Source: Aquila chrysaetos chrysaetos (taxonomy: Eukaryota; Chordata; Aves; Accipitriformes; Accipitridae). Taken from it: DNA of 64,000 bases. The notes under the pieces were generated by a model, which saw nothing but the letters and a program-made list of their open reading frames with translations, made no database searches and was not told the origin of the DNA. The stretch lies in NCBI RefSeq assembly GCF_900496995.4, contig NC_044011.1:20802041-20866040 (forward strand). The letters are read 5' to 3'. Made by a program: the position numbers and the translations under genes. Below are positions 37,870-49,458 of this stretch, piece by piece; position 1 is the first letter of the stretch; every line of letters starts with the position of its first letter.

Positions 37870-37992
37870 CGAGCCGTGCTGCCGGGGCCGAAGCACCCGA
37901 CGCCGTGTTGTGAGGTCCCCTCGCGCAGCCGGGTGCCTGCGGCCCTGGGGAGCCCCGTCCGCCCTGCAGCCGCTGGCAGGCGATATCCCCCG
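37870..37992. other. short CpG-dense patch
   Basis: I count about 16 CpG dinucleotides in roughly 125 bases, against very few in the surrounding kilobases. It resembles the core of a CpG island. Long open frames cross it on both strands (185 codons minus, 168 plus), which is expected for GC-rich DNA with few stops and is not evidence of coding. No recognised gene starts here. Confidence 0.6.
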
Positions 37993-38242
37993 TGTCCCTT
38001 TGGGCCTGGGTGTGCAGTGACCTCTGTCAGCCTGCCTCTGAAGAATGTTGCTCTCTCCAGGAGACCACAGTGAGGGCAAAGGCTGGAAAACACAAACTTT
38101 TTTAGGGGGGAAGGGAGCTAACCTTGAAAAGCACGACACGTTTTTCCTCACTGTCCTAAACTCGTGTGCGTGTGATTAAAGTGTTGGGGAATTGATTTCA
38201 GTGCTAGTTCGTGGTTTGGGGAAAGGGAGGCTGGATTGTGAT

Positions 38243-38290
38243 TTTTGGTGGTGGTTTTTTGGGGGGGGGGGGTTTGTTTTGGTTTTTTTT
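38243..38290 (+). repeat. T/G-rich tract with G12 run
   Basis: TTTTTGGTGGTGGTTTTTTG is followed by a run of 12 G (38261-38272) and GGTTTGTTTTGGTTTTTTTT. Prone to sequencing and assembly error in the G run. Confidence 0.9.
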
Positions 38291-39425
38291 GAGGGAAGTG
38301 GGAATTAAATATTTGGGTGTGTTTTCTATTTTCAGGCTGAGATATGCCCATCTTATTTATTCTGTCTTCCTGACGTTGTCAGACCCTCTTTTCTTTGCGC
38401 TAGTGTTGGTGAAAATAGTGCTGCCATCCTGGGCTCTGACTCTCTGCTATCACAGGCAGTCAAAATTTTGCCATTGACTCCATGCAATGGGACAGATGTT
38501 AAGCTCTGTAGATCATCTTACCTGTCATAGCTAAGTGGGCTGTTGGCCAGTTTCCCACCGCATTATATTACTCCTATTCAATGTAATTGGAATCAAACCC
38601 GGGGACTCTTTTTGCTTTAGTAAAGCTTAACTCAAAATGCATTTATCTGGCCTAAGGAATACACTGTAAAGATGGCCATGGCAGTTCAGTTACACTGGTA
38701 TCTGAACTCCAGTTGCTTGAACATTTATGCAAGCTAATTCATCCCGGTGCTGTAGCCTCCTGGTGACTGTGTGGCCTCCTGGAACCCGTGGCATGGCTTT
38801 TCAGGCACTTTGCCTTCGGTCTTGAAGAAAAAACATTCTTGACTGATTCTGCTTCTCTGTGAGGGATTCTTCCTTTCAGGCTGTCACCTGCAAATGAGCA
38901 CCCTTTGCTTTTTGAAAGTACATAAAAGATTGTTTTTGCTGACTCAAGGCTGTTATTTTCATCAATAATTAAAACCGAACTTTGTAGCACATCATCTAGA
39001 CAAAAAACCCCCAGAATTTAAAAAAATAATTACATATGCACAAAGTATAGGAATAGAAAAAGCCATTCAATTTATGTAATGATACTTCCACAATTTCACC
39101 ATAACTTTCCTAAATGTGTTGCTGAGTTCAATTTACTTTTCAGTGATTCAGGATTACCACTGTTCTGCTTGGGAATCCTGAACTTGAACTGGAAACTGGG
39201 CATGGTCTACAGGTTGTCCTATACCAGCAATAAGCAAGAGGAAGCAAAGGTTAGCTAGATATCAGGAAGGTGGATGGCCTCTCTTTTGATCTTTCTCAGA
39301 GTTGTAAGCTCTTGGCTTCTGCAGCTAATTAATTTAACCTGATATTCATAGGAGTGTAAGTGGCCCTCTCTCCTTCCTCTTTCCCAAAATGTGGTTGTAA
39401 GCAGTTTGCAGGCATCTATTATGAG

Positions 39426-39545
39426 ATAATCATAGAATCATTTAGGTTGGAAAAGACCTTTAAGGTCATCAAGTCCAGCCGTAAACTGAACACTGCCAAT
39501 GTTGCTGAAGACTGGAACTGCACATGCATTTAAGCACCTCGGGGT
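39426..39545 (-). mobile_element. CR1 3' end fragment, reverse orientation
   Basis: TAATCATAGAATCATTTAGG followed by TTGGAAAAGACCTTTAAGGT is the reverse complement of the CR1 terminus. The adjoining bases (AACACTGCCAATG) continue into the diverged end of CR1 ORF2. About 120 bp. Confidence 0.88.
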
Positions 39546-40427
39546 GAAGCAAAGCATTTCTGAGGAGCCCAGCTGACCACGTATGCTTTTGCCTGCATAT
39601 GCTTCTAGGAGCATTGCCATAAGCTTAGTGAGAGATTAGGTGTTTTGCTACTTTATAAAGACAATACTCCTAAAAGGAAAAAAAAGGATCAGAAATGCTT
39701 CAGACAAAGGGAGCGAGGAAATGGAAAGGCACTAACTAGGGATAAATATCTGATGCTGCTGGTATATCCAAGAAGGGGGCAAAAGCTCCATGGCAGCAGG
39801 CAGCCTGAAGATGGGGAGAGAGAGAGGGAGGAGGGCAGCTCTAAAGGGGTGTCTGCATGTGCATGACTGTGAACAAGAAGAGGCAGATGTTGGTAGGAGG
39901 AGGAGGGCTCATTCCATATTGTGGAAAAGCTTACTTCTTGCAGTATATCAAAATAAATGAAGTCCCCTTAAGTAAAAAATAGTCAGTCCTTAAATATACC
40001 TGCAAAAATGTTAATTGAGATTTCCTATAGAAAATACTAATTTGGTAGCAATATGAAATGTGTCCTCTTTTCCTTTTTTTAATAAAGCTTTATACCATTC
40101 TAATACCAGCAATGCAACCTAATTTGTTAAACCATTAAAAATAAGGTTGAACTATTGCTTTTTTGCCTTAAATAATAATAATAAAAAATAATCTCCTATG
40201 TCTGGGAGATCTCTACTCAATAGATTGTCTAACACAGCTGTAAAATTTGCCTGCGTTTAACTACCAACTATGGGCACCATTATAAATTATAATATTTATG
40301 GCACCTGCAATGATGGCTGTATCTCTCCTTTTACAAGGCTTCAGGAAGTAGAGCAGATCTGTGTGTTACCACTGACATTAAAGAATGGCACATAGGTTTT
40401 TTGTATCCTTTATCCACACTTCTTTCT

Positions 40428-40459
<32 letters not shown>

Positions 40460-40918
40460 TTTTTCTGATTTCTTCTAGTAATGTGTGCCAATATATAGAA
40501 ATAAACTTTTAAGGAGAAAATGTGAATGTCTGGCTAACCTTAATCTGAGCTTTTAAAAGTAAGCTTTTAAGATTTATCTGCATCTGACCAAACGCTATTT
40601 ATTTTTACAGTATGGTATTGTTCATTGTATTCGATGTTGCTTACCCTGACTGTTGACCTTGTGTAATGCTAGACGTTAGATACGGACCTCACAAGCAATC
40701 TGCAGAGTCTTGTGTTGCATTTATGCAGTAAGTGGGAAAAACCTAGAAAATTTAGATTGCTGAAATTTCAACCTTTCTTGCAGCTATGCATGATCTTTAT
40801 TAGTATCATCATTGCAGAAAAGAAAATTAGAAAAGGGAGACCTCACTGATGTATTCTCTTTTCTCTCAAATATTCTCATCTGGGGTGTGGATTAAAAGTT
40901 AATCATCCTCTTTTGCAT

Positions 40919-41107
40919 TGGTTTGGTTTGGGGTTTTTTTTATTTGTTTTTCCATAGTCCTGGAGCTCCAAATGTCTTTCATGAATACTAAGTTCTTGCT
41001 TTTTGGTCAGCAGCTTCCCTTTGTGCTTTTTGGTTGTGGGTTTTTTGGTTTTTTGGTGGTGTGTTTTGGTTTTGGGGTTTTTTTTTTTGCATTTTGGTTT
41101 TTTTTTA
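40919..41107 (+). repeat. T/G-rich low-complexity tracts
   Basis: Two blocks, 40919-40951 and about 41017-41107, built from GGTTTGG, GGGGTTTTTTT and GGTTTTTTGG strings, with ordinary sequence between them. Confidence 0.88.
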
Positions 41108-43239
41108 ATGTATAATTCACACAGGTTGAATCTTACTTTTCAAAAAATTACTGCTTTTACAATAATCTTTTAGTGCATTTGGATTTTTTTTCCCCTGTGT
41201 GTTTTCAGGTGGTTGCATCTTCCTTCAGTATTGTGTGGGGCTTTAGTTAGTGCTTTATACTTCTTTGGCAAGATTGCTAATGACAGTGTTTGACAAAACA
41301 CTATCTAATTCTGGCCATTGTGTGATCCTACTAAAACAACTTGGCCCAACTAAGTGCAGTCAATGATCATGCAATTTTTGCTTGACCCATAATGACTGAG
41401 TTTCAATCTATCTAGCAATTCTGTGTTCAAAATGATACAATTTTCTGCTGGAATATTGTGAATCCCTGTATCAAATCCCTTGAGACTGTATCTAAATACA
41501 GCAGTCTCTGTGTCAGTACTTGTTGCTAACACGCTAAATTTTATACAAAATCATGATCATACCTTCATAGCTTGATTTGGTTAATGTCATTTGCTGCCAA
41601 AAATCTATCAACCCTAGATGCCAAAGGAATTAGACTTTCTGATATTTTTGCTTAGAATCAGTGTAGCCAAGAGAGCACAGTTGGAGAAGGAATAGCTCTT
41701 CTAGCTTCTAAAACTAGCTCAGTTCTTCACCAGATTGGAAAAAATGCAAATTACTTATTAGTCCTTTGTCATCACTTTAAGGCCAGGTGCAGCTCCAGAG
41801 CAGAACAACTGTAGGTATTAACATATTATCTTACAGGTTAACATCTCTAATTACAGATTTAGAGAAGCCCTAATACCTTTCCTGTCATTAACAATGACTC
41901 TGTAAGTCTTCATTTGTCATTGTTAAAATGCTTGAAACATTTGAAAGCCTGAGGAAATACAGCCTTTGAAATCCATTCCTCCCCTGAAACATATTTAGCA
42001 ATAACAGTAAGAATGAGTGAGTTGAAAATACCTGTATAACCTAAACCAGCTGGTGCCGTACACAAGCTTGTGGTGGGTTGCAGTTGCCTGTATACACACG
42101 AGGATGAGTGGTGTATGACTAACTGGACCAAAGAGACAATAGTGGAGGGACCTTCAGGCTCTGTAGAAGCAGGGTTAAAAGGTTAGGCACTGCCAGTTCC
42201 TTCAGTGGCCTCTCGGAGAGACCGTAAGGAGAAAGCTGCAGTACACTGGAGGATAAGCTGAAGTAGCTGGTTACCCAGCTCTCGCTGACTGGCCTCGAGC
42301 ACAGATCAGGCAGGTTACCTGCTTCTCCTTAACCCCAGCTTATCACCGGTTAGGTGGCTTCCCTGAAGCTGCAGACTGCATCTGTATGAGAACTGGGGCT
42401 GTAAATCGGGAGACACCTCCTCAGTGTTGTGCTCAGTCGTCAAGGGAAGGCCAAGGGACACCCTTGGCCTTTGTCCCTTCAGGACAAGGGAGAAAATTAT
42501 TCCTGTCCATGGACTTCTGAATCCATATGAAACTCCTTGAATTGAAGTGTGCATTATTTAACAGACCATCAGCTGAGAGGCTTTGGGCAATTTTGTGCTG
42601 TTTTAATTTAGGTGAACTGGAACATCCCTTTGCTTGAAATAACACGTTTTGTGTACTGTTGCAATTCAGAGTTCACGTCCTGAAGCTGAATCTCCTGTTG
42701 TGAATCTAAAGATTTCGGCTTCCAACTTATGGGGAAGATGCGCAGCCTCCTACAACCTGTAAAATAAAGATTGCTATAGAAATTAAATACATTAAGAAAA
42801 TCTTGTATATAAAAAAGGCCCCAAATTTGCAGACATGGCAAGAGCTTTATTTTCTCAAGTGTGCTTGTTAATGGTTCAGCTTGTCAGCAAAATTGCAGTC
42901 AAGCCTAGATTCGAGGATATGACCCTTGTTGCACAAAGACAGGTCAGCTAGCCTTAAGTGCACAAAGCTTTATTAGCAGAGCTGATGGCATACATTGACT
43001 GCAAAGTTACCTGAAGAGGCAGAGAAAAGGGAAAACTTCTCCCCCCCAGACAGGTGGGAAGAGAAGTGAGGGAGTCCTAGGCAGGTGTCCTCCTCCTTGG
43101 GGTGTCCTCTTGGTGCAGCAGGTGCCCCATAACCCTTTGCTGAGTGTGACTGCATTGTTTTTATTGGGAGCTGCTCAAACTCCCCATTAGTTGCTTTTGC
43201 TTATGATGCTGTTAGTGTCAATTCCATCACACTTGATGC

Positions 43240-43320
43240 AGTGCATGCGCTGCATGCTGATTGGTTGCTAAGCTTTGTTCATATGTGTTATTTGGTAATG
43301 TCTACTGGATAAATAGAGCC
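43240..43320 (+). promoter_or_regulatory. promoter-like module without a gene
   Basis: An inverted-repeat-like, NRF1-like stretch AGTGCATGCGCTGCATGC (43240-43257) is followed by inverted CCAAT (ATTGG, 43260-43264), an RFX-half-site-like GGTTGCTAAGC (43263-43273) and, 36 bases on, a TATA-like ATAAATAG (43309-43316). This is the spacing of a core promoter reading to the right. It could be an unrecognised LTR promoter or that of a noncoding RNA. Inference from motifs only. Confidence 0.3.
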
Positions 43321-44687
43321 GTTACCCTAGTGGGTGTTGAAGTTACCTACTGAAAACTGTGAGGGGAAGGCCGAAGAGCTCTTACTATGGAGCTGTAGAT
43401 TGGAAACTCACATGTCAGGAGGCACGGGGGGGGAAAGAGATGAGTTAAACACGAAAGGCAGACATTTTCTGACATAAGGGATATAAAAATGTTTCAGATT
43501 CAACTAGTGCAAGGCCATAAGGATAAGAGTGCTTCAGACAGCACACTAAAGGCACTGCCACAGTGTCCTTGGGCTGGGGAGATGGGAGCTTACAGAGATG
43601 CAAGTGGAAAGTATGCTATGAGATTGGAAATGAAAGGCCTTTGGTATTAAAAAAGGTAAGGCACCATGCAACACCCTCAACAGAAAACCACAGATACAAA
43701 GGCAAAGGCTTTAAGTGTGACTTCTTAAAATGAGATGCTTATCCAGGCATCTGGGGGTGGCACTGAAAACAGGCGATCACGAAAGAAACGTGGTGTCCGA
43801 GGAATATGTGAATGATTGGAGGGGAATAATTACATGTTAGAAATACCTGGGCAGTGGAACTGCTGAGAACCATTGTTCAGTGTGGACAGCTTTATAACTA
43901 ACAGGTTAGGTTTTCAGCTAGCAAATTTAAGCTGCAGCCTGAGAATGATGCACTGATATTGAGGTGTATGGAGTTACGTGATAGTGTCTCCTGTGGGAAG
44001 CTGACATTGAGGTGGGGGCTTGTGCAAGTGGAAGGGCCAAAACAGCAGCAAAACACAAAGAAAATTCTGCTCTGGGGCTCAGGGAAGTTGAATGGATGAT
44101 CTGAACAGTTCTTTCATGTGCACAGTCTGTCACGTCCTAAATCCAGGAGACTTTATTGTCATTTGAGAGAGTACTGAAAAAACACCCACTGCAGTGACCC
44201 CCTTCTGGATAGTGGGTGGGAAGAGGGTGCCCCGTGGTGTCTTCCAGTTCAGCCTGCACGGGCTGCATTGACGCTGCTGTGCAAAATGTTGGTCCTGTGT
44301 GAAGCTCCAGTGCTGTTCGATGGGAACAGAGTTGTACAGTGGGGAAAGCTTGGGTCCAGGCTGATTATATGTGGATTTTCTTGTTAAAGAATGACTAGAT
44401 TTTGCTTGGGGCGGTGGTGTACAAACAGAATCAGTTGTGAACAGAACAGCTGAGGCAGTTATTTGATTTGATTTCTGCTACAACGTGGGGATCCTCTCAT
44501 CCCATTTCCAGGCATAGCCTTACACCCTCAAGGTCAAGTGACTTGGTGTGTTTTGGCAGGAGGAACCAGATGGCTGCTGTGGGGCAATGGGGCCTGCACG
44601 GGTGAGCAGTTATAATGGGCCCAGGTTGTAGGGGCAGCACTAGACCTGACTGGTTAGAGGCATTTGTGTTTTGATGTTGCTCTTCAG

Positions 44688-44795
44688 GTTTTTGGTTGGC
44701 TGTTGGTTTTTTTATTTGGTTGGTTGGTTTTTTTGTTGTTGTTGTTTTGGTTGGGTTTTTTTAGGTGTTTTGTTTTGTTTTGTTTTGTTTTTTTA
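44688..44795 (+). repeat. T/G-rich tract with (GTTTT)n
   Basis: TTTGGTTGGTTGGTTTTTTT, GTTGTTGTTGTT and five copies of GTTTT in a row near 44768-44792. Confidence 0.9.
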
Positions 44796-45241
44796 CTTTA
44801 TTTGGCTCCAAACATTGCTTTTTGCCATGTGCAGAACGATGCCTTCTTGAAAGAGATGCTTGTCCAGTCAGCCTGGCTTGGTTTGATGGCTCAGGCTCTA
44901 AAAGAGACACTGAAAGTGATGTAGTTTGGCACTTGTGCCCTGCTCCAGGCTCTTCTTTCTCATCCTGTTTTAGTTCAGCAATCACTGCAGATCTGTGCTG
45001 TTGTCTAGGATGGCACAGCTTACCCTATATGCCTCCCACCACCTCTGATGGACACTTAGTGGTGGTCATCCTTCTTGTCCTACTCTCACTACAGCTCTGC
45101 CTAAAAAATTCAGTGGTACTTCTGTTGCACTTCTGTTCCATCCCTCTTGCTGGTCTTATTCCCTGAAATGCTAAAGGAGATTTGATTGAAAACTTGTAAG
45201 AAAAAATTATTAGCGAACTAGATTTAAACCTTCAATTTTTT

Positions 45242-45243
<2 letters not shown>

Positions 45244-45273
<30 letters not shown>
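45244..45273 (+). repeat. poly(T) run of 30
   Basis: Thirty consecutive T residues on the plus strand (poly(A) on the minus strand). No identifiable retroposed body lies next to it. Confidence 0.9.
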
Positions 45274-46403
45274 CCCTCCATGGTTGGCTTTGCAAACTAA
45301 TAATCTTTATTCTCTTGGGCTTGGGGCTGGTCACAAGAGTCTGCACTGAGATATTCAATTATTTAGCATCCTTTTAAAAGGAAAGGTAATGTATGCAAGA
45401 GAGATGTAAGATCTGCTCTGATGACCATCTCTGCAGCTGGGACTTTAAAAGAACATTTTTATCAGGGCCTTCCTCTTGCGGTGCCACCATTGCAATTCTA
45501 CACAGAAACCGATTCCCCTGTTTTCTCAAGGGAAGATGAATTGCTTTTGGAGGTAAGCCTTTCAAACTAACCAAGAGCCTTGTCACCTTCCTCTCCTTAC
45601 ATGAGTACTGTAATACATTTTCAAAAATATTTTTCACTTTCTCATTATATTTGACATTCTTATTTCCCGAGCTTGAAGATCTGTCTGTTTCTGACCTCCC
45701 GGGTGTACTTACTTGTAGGGATAGATTTCAATATAGCATCTTATCCAGTTTTATTTTGATCTGTTCCTCTCCCCATAATCTCTGGCACAAAGGAGAAACT
45801 GATTTGAAGTACAAAGCAGCCTGCCAGGAATGTAACATAACATTCAAAAAACTTAGTAAATAATTGATAAATGCCACACAGGAAAGTAGTCTAAATTATT
45901 TTAATCTTAAGTAATTTTGTTTGACTGTGGTAGGGAATGAGGATGATGACAGATCTCAGAAGTGGTCACACTAACCACAGCAAACAAAAATAATTCAGCT
46001 TGGGCATATTTCCTCAGAGCTGGCAAACCAGAAGTATTGTCTCTACTTTATGGATACAGATCTCCTAATAAATACAGTGTAGATGAAGGTACAATTCTCT
46101 TGTAAAACAACAACAGCTAAACCAGATTTACTACCATGGTTTTCTATCAGGAGTCAGAAAATTACACACACAGCAAGGATTACTTCCAGCAGGATTACTG
46201 AAAATACTGTCCCATTATTACCATGGTGGTCCTTTCTGAGTGTTTGGGTGTATGGATGTGCCAGTGGTCTCCTATGCAACCCTATTGTGCATTAGCTGTT
46301 GCATCCAAAGTGCATTTCCCTTCTCTTTAGTCTTGTACCTGAGGTATCTGCTAGTATCTCTAGTTCACCTTTCTATTATCCCTTCCATAAATTGTCTTTG
46401 CTG

Positions 46404-46441
46404 TTGTGTTGGTGTTTTGTTTTGGTTTTTTTTTTTTTTTT
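46404..46441 (+). repeat. T/G-rich tract
   Basis: TGTTGTGTTGGTGTTTTGTTTTGG runs into a block of 16 T, again with T/G on the plus strand. Confidence 0.85.
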
Positions 46442-49427
46442 CCTCTTGCCAGATTATCCCACAGGTCTACAACTCTGGGATAAGCAAGAGGCCAGAGCAT
46501 GTGGTGTAGATACTTTGGGCCCTTTTGAGGTCAAGGACAAATTTTTGACTTGCTCAGTTGTTCATCCCATCTGTAAAACAGTAGTGGTGATACTGGGTAC
46601 TTTCTTGGCACTCTGTCAAAAAACAACATTTAGGAAAGATGTCTGGCTTGGTAGTAGGGGAGCTTTTAACATTTAGTTGACCACAGATGAATACAGTGTA
46701 GCCAGTGGCAAACCTACATTGTGAAAAAACATCAGTTTTGAAGTCCTAGTTGCTACAAACGAATGTATGTCATGGAGGGAGATTAGGGTAACCTGATGTC
46801 CGTGCACCAATCTTTGGCACTTGTTGTAAAGGCAGAGGAAGGAAGAGTTTTACCAAAGCTGTTGAGAGAATGTGCAGTTTTGCGTGGTTTGGAGGGTGGT
46901 GTTCCTCCTCTGAGCCTCCTGGGGGTCTGACTTGTGGTAGGCTCTGGAGGGAGTTGAGGGAGCTGACCTTCCTGGACCTAAAAGTCAGTCTTTCAAAACT
47001 CAACCATGATGACTTTCTTCTGGTAAATATGTTTGTTAACAACTTCTATGGGAAGTTTTCATCACTGGTCAATTAACAAAACCAAAAGCCATCTGTTGAA
47101 TTTTGTCTACAAAGCAATGCATTAAATGGCCTTTCCTGTACCCTGTTCTGGAATCTGGTGTATGAATACAGTGACTGAAGGGGAGACAGTGCTTGAGATT
47201 TAATGGTGTGGCTGTTTATTCCCTTTTTTAAAAATTTTTTTTTTTTTTTTTTAAATATTTGTTGACAACTATTTTCTTTGGCAAGAAAAGAACTCAACAA
47301 AGGAAGAAGCCCAAGTGTCTTCTATATAACTACAAAGAAAGTTCACCACTTCCACCATGTGTGGACCTCTTCCTCTCACACCAGTGTCAGCAGAAGCTGT
47401 GCTAGTCTGACCCCACTGTTAAGTGAGAAGGCAGCTGGGAATTTGTACATGTAAGGAGTGAGTGAAATAGTGGAACAGTACTTTCTGTGTTTACCCAGTT
47501 GCTGTTTTATATTAATGAATGTTGTTCATGAGGAAATGAAAATCTTTCTAATGGGATCTAAATGGGATGTGTGGAGCAGCAGAAGGTAGTTTCCTGGAAT
47601 GGAATTAGATCCAACTGTTGGGATTTAACACACTGTGTTTTGCCAGAAGTGCTGTAAGATTATTAAAGCATCACAACCTCATTTAGTCGTTTTGTAATCT
47701 GCTCTTAACCTTCATGCTGATGAGGCTGTTGTGTAACAGACACTGAAGGCCAGACCTTGTGTTGCTTCAGTGCATGGGAGCCCATGCCCAGAGGTCCCAG
47801 TGGGGCCAGGTGGGAAAGCTGGCTGCATTTTCACTCTTGACATTATGTGGAAAGCTTGCCTTCGGGCTGCGGATGGCATCCCTGAGCGCACAGAGATGTA
47901 CCGTAAAGGTTACTGTATGCTGCTATGTCTTGTTGCTGAAACACTCCTGCTTTCAGGCAGGCCCATGACAATTCTCTTGACAGGGGTATTGGTCAACCCT
48001 TTCTTCTTCTGTACCTAAATTTTGGTTGCATATGGAAGCACGTGTGGCTGCTGTGAAGAATGTGTTTACTGTTTTCATTAAGTATTTCCATTAAATTAAG
48101 GGGTTTTCTCCAGCAGGAGCGATCATTGATCCAACTTTAATCAAAAGAGGGATTTAGGTGATGGGGAGAGCACTTGTTGAGCTTTTTAGAGGGATGAAAC
48201 TGCCGCATCCATGCTGTTTGCATGCACTTGTAGAATGGGAACACCTTTTCAGTGCTAGCTAAACTGAGTGTGGTTGGGGAATGCTTAGCTTAAAAACCCG
48301 ATGAAAGTTTGGCTGTGAACTAGCGCTCCAAGGGACCCTGTCCTGTGATGGCTGCTTGGCTGCTTGTCCCTGGAGGTGTTTACAAGCAGTGGCTTTAATG
48401 CTGGAGGCTGGGATGGTGGTGGGATAGGCACTGTCTGGATTTTAGTGGCAGTAAAGTGGTTACTTCGGTGTGTGATGGAATTTGTAGAGTTCAATCCCTA
48501 AGGTTACCTTTTAGGACAGTTTTCAAAGTTATTTATGGGATTGAAAGTAGGTGCCTTTTCTGCCATGTTTGTGTTTTTTTTTGTTGTGTGTGGTTTTATT
48601 ATTTATTTATTTTAAATTCCATCTCCAATGAAATCAAAGCAAAAAGTATTTTCATCATTTTAATGGAGGAAGAAATGCTTCACATGTTTAGATGCTTCAA
48701 AATTCTGCAGTGTCTACTTGTACCTTTAGATGTCTTGGTAGCTTCATCCCTCTCCATCCCTGCAAGCCCAAACTCTGGCTAGGAGTGGTGTAGGGCATTT
48801 GTTAAAGTGTTTAGATCTCAGCTCCGCCCCCCCCCCCCAGCAGTTCAAAGTGGCTAAATGCCCCAGGTCACCTGTGAAAACTGCGGTCCCTGCTGGTACA
48901 TACCAAGTATTTCAGGCCCTTCCTCAGTAACTGTAAAATAACTTTCTTTAGACAAAACCAAAGCATAATTTATTTTGCATTTGCCTCTTTATTCTACAAC
49001 ACAAGCAACATAAATAGTTTATAATTTTTGTTTTAAAATATTTCCATTTCAGAATTCAGTCAGAATAAAATATACACAAAATACAATTTGCAAGCCAGCT
49101 GACGGTGACTGCCTGACCACTGGACACCCAAGGACCAAACAAAGCTAGCAGCACAACAGGACGTGGCGGACATGGGGAGGTGCTTTTCTAAAGAACAGCA
49201 GAAAGGAGAGGGAGGAAACATGAATGAGACCAAGGAATTGCAGCTAGGTATGAACTCGGTAGAAGGGAAACCCAATATACGCACTTGCTTGGCAAGGCAA
49301 TTTAAAGTGTCTCTTAAAAAGTATTTGTGGCTCCTCCTGAATATACAGCTAGAGAGATGAAGTCCTGGGAATCATGTTTTGTGGTAAAATGCTTCCTATG
49401 GCAGCCATCATCATGGAAATAAAAATC

Positions 49428-49450
<23 letters not shown>
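49428..49450 (+). repeat. poly(T) run of 23
   Basis: Twenty-three T on the plus strand, read as poly(A) in an ARFGEF3-sense transcript. Confidence 0.9.

Positions 49451-49458
<8 letters not shown>

Larger units (their letters stand above)
33672..39425. other. SMIM28 upstream intergenic DNA
   Basis: No gene is recognised. Contents: a C-rich stretch at 33697-33711, an octamer ATTTGCAT at 33888-33895 inside sequence that looks unusually complex (possible conserved element), a C run of 15 at 34376-34390, a 179-codon minus-strand frame at 34454-34993 without any known domain, T/G-rich tracts from 37.6 kb, and a CpG-dense patch at 37870-37992. Confidence 0.5.
39546..48960. other. SMIM28-ARFGEF3 intergenic DNA
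   Basis: I recognise no coding exon. The stretch holds homopolymer runs (a T-rich run of about 38 with two C interruptions at 40427-40464, T30 at 45244-45273, C12 at 48827-48838), T/G-rich tracts listed separately, and a promoter-like module near 43.3 kb. The remaining open frames are short and without known domains. Confidence 0.55.

Noticed and set aside
37536-38093. 185-codon minus and 168-codon plus frames
   Set aside because: They combine T/G low-complexity DNA with a CpG-dense patch; long frames on both strands at once are a composition effect.
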